From Constantimarinum furrinae (lineage in GTDB: Bacteria > Bacteroidota > Bacteroidia > Flavobacteriales > Flavobacteriaceae), in the NCBI RefSeq assembly GCF_014295415.1, contig NZ_CP052909.1, positions 2,294,001 to 2,358,000 on the forward strand: a DNA stretch of 64,000 nt, written 5' to 3'. The position numbers and the translations under genes were made by a program. The notes beneath the pieces were generated by a model. That model did not search any database and was not told where the DNA came from. It saw only the letters and a list, made by a program, of their open reading frames with translations. Position 1 is the first letter of the stretch; every line of letters begins with the position of its first letter. Below are positions 36,886 to 44,551 of the stretch, piece by piece.

Positions 36886-38057
36886 TCGTATTCACTTATG
36901 CCATATAGTGCCTGCTTAAGTTTACTCCCATTGATCTCGATGGGCTTATAGGCGGTGTTAAACTTTTCAATTGTTTCAGAAATATTTTCCTGAAGTCTCA
37001 GATATTCTGAAGGTATGCTTTTAGCACAGCGATCTTCATTCTCATAGCTGTTTAGCATAATTCCAAATTTTTCGTAAAACTTAGTACTCTGACTAATAAA
37101 AATATTATATCGATTAATGAATTGAAGGAGTCGATCTACCGGGAATTTTATATCAATTTGCATGATGTTGACCTTACTGTTATAAATATTCTCTTTTGTA
37201 AGCATTTCAATGTTGTTTACATAAACATTTAAATTGTCAACAATAGTAGCCCAGTCATCATTTTTTCTACAGTCTGAAAGCGAAGTTTTATATCCAATTG
37301 GTGCAGTATACTCTTTAAAAAGCTTTTCGAGATCCAATGTCATTTCTTCATTGTTACGTTTTAAAAAAATGGATTCGAAATAAATAATATCCAGATCATT
37401 GTTCATGCGAAAAGTAAAATCAAGGATGCATTCTATCTTTTCCAGTTCCTCTTTTTTCTTTATTCCTTTTATTTTTTCATTATTAAATAGGGAAATAAAT
37501 GTATGAATTACTGAGGTATATAAATTGTCGTTCATTAGGTCTGATAACAGAAATCCTCTTCGGCCTTCACGACTTTCAGTTAGTAAGTTCTTGGTTTTCG
37601 CAAACTCAGGATAGTGGTTAGGATTTGCCATATTATTGATCTCACTCAGGCTGTTCATTGATGTAAAATGATGATCAAGAGCTAAGTTTTTTTCATATAG
37701 AATTTTAAGGATCTGGAGCCCTTTGATATAGCGAATTTTCGATATTTCTGTTTCTTGATTGGAGTCTAAATATTTTAAAGAGTCTTTAAGTATGTCTTTT
37801 TCAATTAAGAGGGCAACTTTTTCTTGAGTATCGGAGCTATTTAAAAATATTCTATTTACATACTTCAATTTATTTGCTATAGTGTTTCTTGATGTTTCGA
37901 ATTTAATTAGGATCGCTTTTGTTTCTATAATCAATGAATCAATGCACTCATTTATAGATAGATTTGGATTTAATACAGCAGAATAAGTCTTTGTTTTAGT
38001 TATTATAAAACAAAAACTTATAGTAAATAATAAGGTCTTAATCCTAAACGTATTCAT
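36882..38057 (-). CDS. exported helical protein of unknown function
   Basis: A 391-residue protein with an N-terminal signal (about residues 1-27, ending TYSA). The rest is predicted mostly alpha-helical, Lys/Ile/Asn-rich, with only a few cysteines (C38, C208 region, C263 region, C342 region). I recognise no domain. It is the last gene of a minus-strand group that contains two cysteine-rich secreted proteins and a small membrane peptide. A+T content is higher than in the flanking proline dehydrogenase and alanine dehydrogenase genes. It may be an accessory or scaffold component, but this is a guess. Confidence 0.7.
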   Translation of the reverse strand: MNTFRIKTLLFTISFCFIITKTKTYSAVLNPNLSINECIDSLIIETKAILIKFETSRNTIANKLKYVNRIFLNSSDTQEKVALLIEKDILKDSLKYLDSNQETEISKIRYIKGLQILKILYEKNLALDHHFTSMNSLSEINNMANPNHYPEFAKTKNLLTESREGRRGFLLSDLMNDNLYTSVIHTFISLFNNEKIKGIKKKEELEKIECILDFTFRMNNDLDIIYFESIFLKRNNEEMTLDLEKLFKEYTAPIGYKTSLSDCRKNDDWATIVDNLNVYVNNIEMLTKENIYNSKVNIMQIDIKFPVDRLLQFINRYNIFISQSTKFYEKFGIMLNSYENEDRCAKSIPSEYLRLQENISETIEKFNTAYKPIEINGSKLKQALYGISEYD

Positions 38058-38180
38058 AAGAATTTTTTAAGGGAGGGAAGAAATTAATTGAACATTTTCA
38101 CCTGCTATAATAAGGAAGCACCTTACCCAGTTAATTATGAAATTTCCTAATCTTTTGTAAGGCACTTCCTGTAATTATAT

Positions 38181-38573
38181 TTAATCATCACCGAATAAAG
38201 CATCAAATATGCAGACTAATACACATGCTTTATTTTCGTGATACGGAAGGCAGTGTGGGCAAGGCACAACGCCGCTATCCTGGTTGCCTATTAAAATGTT
38301 TTGATCAATTGAATTGGGCCCGGTAATTTTTAAGATTAACCCATTTGAATCTGTAACAATGTTTACATACCCGTTTAAACTCTCTATAAACTGACTGTGA
38401 TATGTTAATGATCGGTCTAAATTACTAAATTCAATATTTGATTTTAGTTCATTAGGAATGAATATGGTCTTATTTCCAACTTCCTCAGGGTTTGATATTT
38501 GACAAAACCCAGAATTTGATACCGTAACTAGAAATAAGAAAACATAGAAATTGATTATCGTTTTTGTTTTCAT
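38181..38573 (-). CDS. small secreted protein with cysteine-rich tail (member 1)
   Basis: A 130-residue exported protein. The signal ends near GFCQ (residue 25). The core shares two motifs, at the same spacing, with the protein at 38909-39322: IPNELK at 39-44 and LNGYV at 66-70. The C-terminal 30 residues hold four cysteines, C105-x2-C108-x8-C117-x3-C121, and end FDALFGDD. No named family is recognised. The likely fold is a beta-rich core with a disulfide- or metal-stabilised tail. Located 123 bases upstream of the helical protein gene on the same strand. Confidence 0.7.
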   Translation of the reverse strand: MKTKTIINFYVFLFLVTVSNSGFCQISNPEEVGNKTIFIPNELKSNIEFSNLDRSLTYHSQFIESLNGYVNIVTDSNGLILKITGPNSIDQNILIGNQDSGVVPCPHCLPYHENKACVLVCIFDALFGDD

Positions 38574-38737
38574 CTTGAAATTTTACAAAGATCAAGTATG
38601 AACAAACGTTGATTTAGAAAATCGAATTGCCTTGCTCTAATTTTTGAAAGAAAATGAGAGTTTTTTTAGCACAACTATAAACACCTTAGAGGAGAATATT
38701 AGAAGCTGTTCGAATTGAAATAAATTAGAGTGTTTTC

Positions 38738-38866
38738 CTACGAATTACCCCACCCGGCAAAATAATAAACTAAAATAAAAATTAATATTACTACTGCAAG
38801 AGCAATTAAAAGGAGTTTAATAATGCCCCATAATTTATTCATATTTTGATTTTCCTGCTTACTCAT
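38738..38866 (-). CDS. 42-residue single-pass membrane peptide
   Basis: A 42-codon frame from ATG 38864-38866 to TAG 38738-38740. Residues 1-13 are hydrophilic, residues about 14-36 form one hydrophobic helix (IIKLLLIALAVVILIFILVY) and the tail reads YFAGWGNS. It lies between the two cysteine-rich secreted protein genes on the same strand, 42 bases after one stop and 164 bases before the next start. Its position and clean single-pass layout support it as real; conservation was not tested. Confidence 0.6.
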   Translation of the reverse strand: MSKQENQNMNKLWGIIKLLLIALAVVILIFILVYYFAGWGNS

Positions 38867-38908
38867 AACTTGATCATTTTTAGTTAGTAAATAATTATTT
38901 TAAAAATA

Positions 38909-39322
38909 TTATTCTTCAAAAATTATGCAATCTATAAAGCAATAACCGGTGCAAAGAATAATACCATAAGTATTGGATCGTTTTGTACAATCTCTTGCAC
39001 ATGCATTATAATTACCTCCTGTACACCCAGGGCTACGTTGATATGAAACTGGTCTTTTAGGAGTCTGGACGGAATATAATTTAGCCTCTTTATTGGAGTT
39101 TATAATCCCCTTGATATATACATATCCGTTTAAATTTTGATCGTAGTGACTTACTGAAATTAATTCATGAACGTTTAATTCAGCTTCAGTTGCCTTTAAT
39201 TCCGTTGGTATTTGAAGTGAATACCCGTCGGATGGTTGATTTGTACTTCCTTGCCCATATATGGAAGAATGTGAAAACATAATTAAGGAAATGACAGTAA
39301 TTAATAATTTTAAATTTTTCAT
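38909..39322 (-). CDS. small secreted protein with cysteine-rich tail (member 2)
   Basis: A 137-residue exported protein with a signal of about 24 residues (ending SIYGQ). The core carries IPTELK at 38-43 and LNGYV at 64-68, colinear with member 1. The tail from residue 99 contains six cysteines (C100, C108, C112, C124, C128, C132) in the sequence GCTGGNYNACARDC and ILCTGYCFIDC, and ends IIFEE. It is the first gene of the minus-strand group and probably read from a promoter in the 575-bp region shared with the divergent regulator. No family recognised. Confidence 0.7.
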   Translation of the reverse strand: MKNLKLLITVISLIMFSHSSIYGQGSTNQPSDGYSLQIPTELKATEAELNVHELISVSHYDQNLNGYVYIKGIINSNKEAKLYSVQTPKRPVSYQRSPGCTGGNYNACARDCTKRSNTYGIILCTGYCFIDCIIFEE

Positions 39323-39455
39323 AATACTTATATTAATTTTTACCTACTCATACGCTTTTCGGTTTACGCGGCTCATTTTAAGTGTTTTAGCGTCACACTT
39401 TTAAAATAAACAGTGGTGCTTTTTAGTATTAGAAAATTTATTACCTTAGCAAATA

Positions 39456-39530
39456 GAATTAAACACGTGTTTATTTCAAAACGTCAAATCTGTGGAAGCC
39501 GCTACCTTGTAGTGGCTTTCCTTTTTTGTT
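39456..39530 (+). ncRNA. candidate small RNA with terminator
   Basis: A TACCTTAG (39442-39449, one mismatch to TAnnTTTG) could start a transcript near 39456. A hairpin GGAAGCCGCTAC / GTAGTGGCTTTCC (39494-39521) followed by TTTTTTG ends it at about 39528. There is no ATG inside, so it would be noncoding, about 70-75 bases. The promoter match is imperfect. Confidence 0.35.
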
Positions 39531-39732
39531 TTCTTACTTTCTTTGGCTGATTTAATTTTTGATTAGACTTACTTTAAAAAAAAAATCAACCTGAAGTTTT
39601 GCAGCACTAACTCCCCAGTTAATATTAAAAAACAAAAGCTTCAGGCTGATAGAACTAGTTTATGAATTCCAAATTTTAGATGAAAAATTGGCATTTGCAA
39701 AGGAAGCATATCTCAATTCAAGAATAATAAAC

Positions 39733-39752
39733 ACTCAATTCATGAATTGAGT
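39733..39752. promoter_or_regulatory. perfect 20-bp palindrome upstream of regulator
   Basis: A-CTCAATTCATGAATTGA-GT reads the same on both strands (39733-39752). It lies 145 bases before the ATG of the AraC-type regulator and about 410 bases before the divergent secreted-protein gene, so it is a plausible binding site for either unit. Confidence 0.5.
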
Positions 39753-39897
39753 TAAATCGAAATATATTTATAGTCCTGATACACAGGTAGTTAATTAGCA
39801 GCTGAAATTTAAATTCTTAAAAAATTTCATATTAGAAACACAAAATGTTAAATTGTTACATATTCCTTACAATAACTCCTCAATAGTTTAAAATTGT

Positions 39898-41631
39898 ATG
39901 AGAATTTTCGTGTTTACATATCTTGTTATCATATCTGCTTCCCTTAATGGCCAGGAACTGCAGCAACAGTACCTTAATTCACTAAAATATGAAGAGCTTC
40001 TTACGCTCTTTAATGAATATGATAGAGATTCCATAAATCAGGAAAAAATTGCACGAACTTATCTCAACCGTGCCAGAATAGAACTGGATACGATTAAAAT
40101 GGCGAGGGGTTACGATCGTCTTGCCCGTATTTTTCATCCCGAAAAGAATATTGCCTTTGCAGATAGTGTGATTGCGCTTACAAAGAGTATGAAACATATT
40201 ACTTATCCGGCTATGGGGTATACTCTAAAAGCATATTATTATTGGGTAATAAATAATTTACCATATGCAACTGAAAATTATTTAATAGCCATGAATATTG
40301 CTGAAATCACAGGGAACCTACAGCAGCAAGTCTACTGTATGGATATGTTAATCAATTTAAAAGCTACTTGGGGAGACAAACGGGAGGCACTGGATTTACA
40401 GCATATTAGAAATAAGATTATCCAAAAAGAAAACTATAAGTTGGAGCTTAAAAATTCAACGAGAAATAGTGCTAATATCGATATAGACCAACTCTATTTA
40501 GCGGAATTAATATTTTCCTATGAAAATTATGTTTATTGCTATGTTCAGTTAAAAAATATAGACTCAGCGAAATACTATATTGACCAAACATTTTCAATTT
40601 TAGGAGATTATCATTGGATAGATAAATTAGAGCACCATACTTGGTTATCCGAAATAGAATTAGAAGTATCCTATTTAGAAGGTAATTTTGAAAGAGTTAT
40701 TTTGGAGGCTGACAGCCTCTTAGATAAATATTATAAAATTTTAAGTCCAAGTTCATTAGTGAATATATATTTATATAAAGGACTTTCTTTAATAGAACTT
40801 AAACAAAAGGAAAGTGGAATCTATTGGGTGCAAAAATCCGATTCTGTTTATGATTCTGGAAATATAATTATCAATTATGATGATCGAATGATATTTGAAA
40901 TTCTTTATGGTTATTACGCCTCAAATGAAAATCCAGAAAAACAAATTGAGTATCTAAATAAGTTAATAAAAGTTGATAGTATCTTTAAAATAAACTACCA
41001 GTATTTCGATGCCGAGTTAATACAGAAATATGAAACCCCCAAACTAATCGAGGAGAAGGAGGCGCTTATTGCGGGGCTTACAGCCAAGAATCAACGTTCT
41101 AAAATGGCGAACTGGTGGATTGCCTCGGGCTTAATTATAACTTTGGGAATGTTGATCTTTTATGTCAATCAACAGATGATCTATAAAAAAAGATTTAAAA
41201 TCTTAATGGCAGAACATTCTACTTATGATTCAAGTCAGGACACTTCCAATACCTATAAGAATGATATCTCGACTGAGGTTGTTGACTCTATTTTAAAGAA
41301 GTTAGATGTTTTTGAATCGGATAAGGGTTTTCTTTCATCGGAACTATCCTTGATGACAATGGCGAGAGATTTTGAAACCAACTCGAATTACCTTTCACGG
41401 GTGATCAACCTTAAAATGGAAAAGAATTTTTCTAAGTACATAAATGACCTTAGAATTGACTTTGCTGTGAAGGAACTTAGGTCTAATCCAAAATTCCGAA
41501 GGTATACCATAAAGGCAATTGCGATGGAAAGCGGATTTAGCAGTACAGAATCTTTCAGAAGGGCTTTTTACAATCGAAATAAGATCTACCCTTCCTTTTT
41601 CATAAAAAGATTAGAAAAATCAGGGGCTTAA
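39898..41631 (+). CDS. TPR-transmembrane-AraC-type HTH regulator
   Basis: A 577-residue one-component regulator typical of Flavobacteriia. The signal peptide (residues 1-18) precedes a helical, TPR-like region (about 30-395, including YLNRARIELDTIKMARGYDR), a membrane helix near residues 402-422 (WWIASGLIITLGMLIFYV) and a cytoplasmic AraC/HTH_18 domain (about 470-575) with IKAIAMESGFSSTESFRRAFY. It would sense a signal in the periplasm and act on DNA. It is divergent from the cysteine-rich secreted protein group and its 3' end overlaps the DUF4258 gene by four bases. Its target is not known, but the divergent group is the obvious candidate. Confidence 0.88.
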   Translation: MRIFVFTYLVIISASLNGQELQQQYLNSLKYEELLTLFNEYDRDSINQEKIARTYLNRARIELDTIKMARGYDRLARIFHPEKNIAFADSVIALTKSMKHITYPAMGYTLKAYYYWVINNLPYATENYLIAMNIAEITGNLQQQVYCMDMLINLKATWGDKREALDLQHIRNKIIQKENYKLELKNSTRNSANIDIDQLYLAELIFSYENYVYCYVQLKNIDSAKYYIDQTFSILGDYHWIDKLEHHTWLSEIELEVSYLEGNFERVILEADSLLDKYYKILSPSSLVNIYLYKGLSLIELKQKESGIYWVQKSDSVYDSGNIIINYDDRMIFEILYGYYASNENPEKQIEYLNKLIKVDSIFKINYQYFDAELIQKYETPKLIEEKEALIAGLTAKNQRSKMANWWIASGLIITLGMLIFYVNQQMIYKKRFKILMAEHSTYDSSQDTSNTYKNDISTEVVDSILKKLDVFESDKGFLSSELSLMTMARDFETNSNYLSRVINLKMEKNFSKYINDLRIDFAVKELRSNPKFRRYTIKAIAMESGFSSTESFRRAFYNRNKIYPSFFIKRLEKSGA

Positions 41632-42005
41632 TCAACCTCTAAATGTGCGGATAAGATCTTTGCTGTTCGATCACAGTTTTCAATTCGAAGCTTGATTATT
41701 CGATTCTTTTCCACTCCTTCTATGACGTATTGTTTACAGGAATCCAAGTTGGTGCTACTCTCTGAAAATAACACTGATCCATTTTTCAATAACAGCGACA
41801 CCACGGAGGTGTCCAGGTTGTTTTCTTTCAGCTCTAAAAGAGCTTCCTTGGTAAATACCCGTTCCTTGATTCTAATGTTTTTTAAAGTTCTCGCATTAGG
41901 CGAATAGTCACAAGAGGCGCGTTTCCCACTTAAAAAAAAGAGTAAAATGACTATACCAATGGTAAAACCGCCCAGGTAATATGCAACACGATGAATGAGT
42001 TTCAT
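41628..42005 (-). CDS. DUF4258-like membrane protein
   Basis: A 125-residue protein with one N-terminal membrane helix (about residues 9-27), then GKRASCDYSPNARTLKNIR, which I recall as typical of DUF4258 proteins in Flavobacteriia. The remaining part resembles a small alpha/beta fold with Cys89 and Cys109. The ATG overlaps the stop of alanine dehydrogenase by one base (TAATG), so it is coupled to it. Function unknown. Confidence 0.75.
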   Translation of the reverse strand: MKLIHRVAYYLGGFTIGIVILLFFLSGKRASCDYSPNARTLKNIRIKERVFTKEALLELKENNLDTSVVSLLLKNGSVLFSESSTNLDSCKQYVIEGVEKNRIIKLRIENCDRTAKILSAHLEVD

Positions 42006-43204
42006 TAAAAGATCAACAGGTTAATTTCGCTGTACGACATATCGAACCAATCGGCCACAGCTTTGTTCGTTAGTATTCCCCGGTAAAAATACAAACCGTT
42101 TCTTAAACCACTGTCAAATCGCACCGCATTTTCAAGTCCGCCGCATTCCGCAATCTCAAGAAGGTATGGGGTGAATATATTACTGATAGAGATGGAGGCC
42201 GTTTTTGGATAGCGTGCCGGAATATTCGGAACTCCGTAGTGGATCACATCATACTTAATTAGAGTGGGGTTGTCATGTGAGGTCATTTCGGTTGTTTCAA
42301 AACAACCTCCCATATCGACACTCACATCTATGATCACAGCGCCCTTTTTCATATTCTCCACCATGGTCTGTGAAACCACGATTGGAGAGCGATTGCTTCC
42401 GCGTACCGCCCCAATAGCAACATCACATCTTCTAAGCGCCTTTAACAGATTTTTAGGCTGAATCGTGGAAGTGTATAAAGTGCAGCCTACATTGGTTTGC
42501 AACTGACGCAGTCTTGTAATGGAGCTGTCAAATACCTTAACATTGGCGCCCAGTCCCAGAGCTGATCGTACCGCAAATTGTCCAACTGTTCCGGCACCAA
42601 TTACAACAACTTCCACAGGAGGAACTCCACTGATATTTCCGAAAAGCAATCCATTTCCCTTTTTTGCATTAACCATTAATTCTGCAGCTATTAAGACGGA
42701 AGCTGTTCCGGCAATTTCACTGAGTGCTTTTACTGCTGGATAACTGTGATCTTCATCTTTTATAAATTCGAAAGCAAGTGCGGTGATCTTTTTCTTTGAA
42801 AGCAGATCGAAATATGATTTTTTTCTTGTTTTTAATTGAAGGGCGGATATAAGTACCGACTTAGGTTTAATTAATTCTAGTTCTTCAAGGGTAGGCGGTT
42901 CAACCTTCAAAATGATAGGACATCCAAAGACTTTTCGCGTATCTTTAGTTAATAAAGCTCCCGCTTCACTATAATCACGATCTGAAAATCCGGCTTCATC
43001 TCCGGCTCCATTTTCGATTAATACTTTATGGCCATTGGACACTATTGCAGCCACAGCATCAGGGGTAAGACAGATTCGTCTCTCTTGAAAATACACTTCT
43101 TTGGGGATGCCGATAAAAAGATCTCCTTTTTGGCGCTGAATTTCCAGCATTTCTTCCTGGGGAAGCAATTGGGACCGGGTAAAAGGGGATTTAGGCTGTG
43201 ACAT
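42005..43204 (-). CDS. ald: alanine dehydrogenase
   Basis: A 399-residue NAD-dependent enzyme that interconverts alanine and pyruvate plus ammonium. The N-terminal domain has IGIPKEVYFQERRICLTPDAV near residue 32 with the pyruvate-contact Arg, and NAD binding uses VVIGAGTVGQFAVRSALGLGA near 200. The C-terminal block DVSVDMGGCFETTEMTSHDNP is also family-typical. About 30 residues precede the usual N-terminus. It is followed by the DUF4258 gene in a coupled unit. Confidence 0.9.
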   Translation of the reverse strand: MSQPKSPFTRSQLLPQEEMLEIQRQKGDLFIGIPKEVYFQERRICLTPDAVAAIVSNGHKVLIENGAGDEAGFSDRDYSEAGALLTKDTRKVFGCPIILKVEPPTLEELELIKPKSVLISALQLKTRKKSYFDLLSKKKITALAFEFIKDEDHSYPAVKALSEIAGTASVLIAAELMVNAKKGNGLLFGNISGVPPVEVVVIGAGTVGQFAVRSALGLGANVKVFDSSITRLRQLQTNVGCTLYTSTIQPKNLLKALRRCDVAIGAVRGSNRSPIVVSQTMVENMKKGAVIIDVSVDMGGCFETTEMTSHDNPTLIKYDVIHYGVPNIPARYPKTASISISNIFTPYLLEIAECGGLENAVRFDSGLRNGLYFYRGILTNKAVADWFDMSYSEINLLIF

Positions 43205-43263
43205 GACGGCTTGGTTATTCGTACCAAGTTACATATTTAATTCTAAATTGTGAAGTGAAAATG

Positions 43264-43791
43264 TTAACGAAAAAGGTCCTTTATTTGCTGCCAGGTTGAT
43301 TTTTTAACCATTAATTCCTCTTCAAATGAATCTAAATCTTTTCCTCGCACCTCGTTAAAAAGCTTAGCTCTAATAAGATAAACAGCCGGAACAATTATAA
43401 GCATTAATGGAACAATGTAAACTAATTCTAATTCATCCAGATTATTACTTTCATTTACTACACCCCAAAGTTGAAAGGCATACATTGTTATTGGAACTAA
43501 AATAATCCAATGCCACCAATGTTTACAGGTGAAAAACCAAAGCAACAAAAGATACAGTGGTACAAATTTGTTTATAAAATACCAAGCTGCAGAAAGCCAA
43601 TCTGGAAAACTTGTGGTAGCCTTAAATAGGCTAGTCTCCCAGATTTGAGTTTCTGGGAGACTTTTATATGAATAGAACACAAAGGGTGTAATGGCTATCA
43701 GTAGCACAATTATACCACCAAGAAACAAAGATTTTTTACCCGTTTTGGAGGGGTTTAAGGGTTTTGTCAACTTGTTGTTCGGTTTGTCCAT
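43264..43791 (-). CDS. integral membrane protein of unknown function
   Basis: A 175-residue protein with four likely membrane segments (about residues 23-42, 66-86, 90-108 and 126-146), a basic N-terminus (NKLTKPLNPSKTGKKS) and a charged C-terminal tail (LDSFEEELMVKKSTWQQIKD). I recognise no domain. Its start codon lies inside the 3' end of the 45-residue lipoprotein frame, in another reading frame, so the two are coupled by overlap. Confidence 0.75.
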   Translation of the reverse strand: MDKPNNKLTKPLNPSKTGKKSLFLGGIIVLLIAITPFVFYSYKSLPETQIWETSLFKATTSFPDWLSAAWYFINKFVPLYLLLLWFFTCKHWWHWIILVPITMYAFQLWGVVNESNNLDELELVYIVPLMLIIVPAVYLIRAKLFNEVRGKDLDSFEEELMVKKSTWQQIKDLFR

Positions 43792-43873
43792 CTTCTATGC
43801 TTTCCGGAGTGCAGGACATAAATAATCCGGCTCCAAAAATTGCAACGATCAAAAGGGTTTTAGTCAATTTCAT
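43736..43873 (-). CDS. 45-residue lipoprotein
   Basis: A 45-codon frame from the ATG at 43871-43873 to a TAA at 43736-43738. The signal MKLTKTLLIVAIFGAGLF is followed by a lipobox LFMSC with the lipidated cysteine at residue 21, then TPESIEDGQTEQQ. Its last 56 bases overlap the start of the membrane protein gene in a different frame. It is too short for usual gene cut-offs, but the complete lipoprotein signal makes it credible. Confidence 0.65.
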   Translation of the reverse strand: MKLTKTLLIVAIFGAGLFMSCTPESIEDGQTEQQVDKTLKPLQNG

Positions 43874-44048
43874 AATACTAGTTTTTGTGAGGTTTATATT
43901 ACAAACGTATCACGAAAAAAAACAAGTATTTCAATAATGTTCACCGTATCTTTATAAGTTCGGCTTTTTCAAAAAAAAGCTGCTTAAAAATTATGCGATT
44001 TGGGGCCAAAATTTAAAAGTACGATTATCCTTTATGTCTCATTGTCAA

Positions 44049-44462
44049 TTAGTTCACTGGCAAAATATTTATAGTTCTACTTCCGTTTTGGTTTTTTGTT
44101 AGTTGTATTCTTGTATTCGCTTCAGGGAGTAAATGCGGTATTTTTTCGGGCCACTCAATAAAATTCCAATGCCCGGATTCAAAATAATCTTCTACTCCTA
44201 TATCCATTGCTTCTTCCTCAGTTTCTAATCTGTAAAAGTCGAAATGAAATAATTTGTCTTCTTCAAGTAAGTATTCATTTACTATGGAGAAGGTTGGACT
44301 GTTTAATACATCCTTCACACCAAGTTCTTTAGCTATTTCCTTAATAAGTGTGGTTTTGCCTACCCCCATTTCACCATAAAACAATAGTGTCTTAGTAGGG
44401 GAGCTCTTTAGTACCTTACCGGCAATTTCCGGCAATTCACACAATGTATATGTTAATTCCAT
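44049..44462 (-). CDS. tsaE: tRNA threonylcarbamoyladenosine biosynthesis protein TsaE
   Basis: An ATPase needed, with TsaB, TsaC and TsaD, for t6A37 formation in ANN-decoding tRNAs. I use the ATG at 44460-44462 (MELTYTLCELPEIAGKV, 137 residues), as the 15 codons before it do not belong to the family. Walker A is GEMGVGKTTL near residue 33, LNSPTFSIVNEY follows near 60 and FHFDFYRLE near 75, and the Trp-Pro-Glu motif is in FIEWPEK. Complete. It lies 89 bases after porX on the same strand. Confidence 0.95.
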   Translation of the reverse strand: MELTYTLCELPEIAGKVLKSSPTKTLLFYGEMGVGKTTLIKEIAKELGVKDVLNSPTFSIVNEYLLEEDKLFHFDFYRLETEEEAMDIGVEDYFESGHWNFIEWPEKIPHLLPEANTRIQLTKNQNGSRTINILPVN

Positions 44463-44551
44463 AACTTGGATTGCTAGCAAATATATACAAATATATCGAT
44501 TATTCACATATTATACCGATAATCTGCATTTTTGAAGAAAATACCTACAAA

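Larger units (their letters stand above)
39323..39897. other. 575-bp divergent region between cysteine-rich protein genes and regulator
   Basis: No credible gene is seen in this stretch. It holds a 12-bp palindrome (39461-39472), a candidate short transcript with terminator (39456-39530), an imperfect inverted repeat (39584-39600 with 39634-39650) and a 20-bp perfect palindrome (39733-39752). A start-less open frame of about 45 codons (about 39596-39745) was rejected. Confidence 0.6.

Noticed and set aside
39596-39745. About 45-codon open stretch (ending in TGA) in the cassette's divergent region
   Set aside because: No start codon, no ribosome binding site and no recognisable protein similarity; it may be a gene relic but this cannot be supported.
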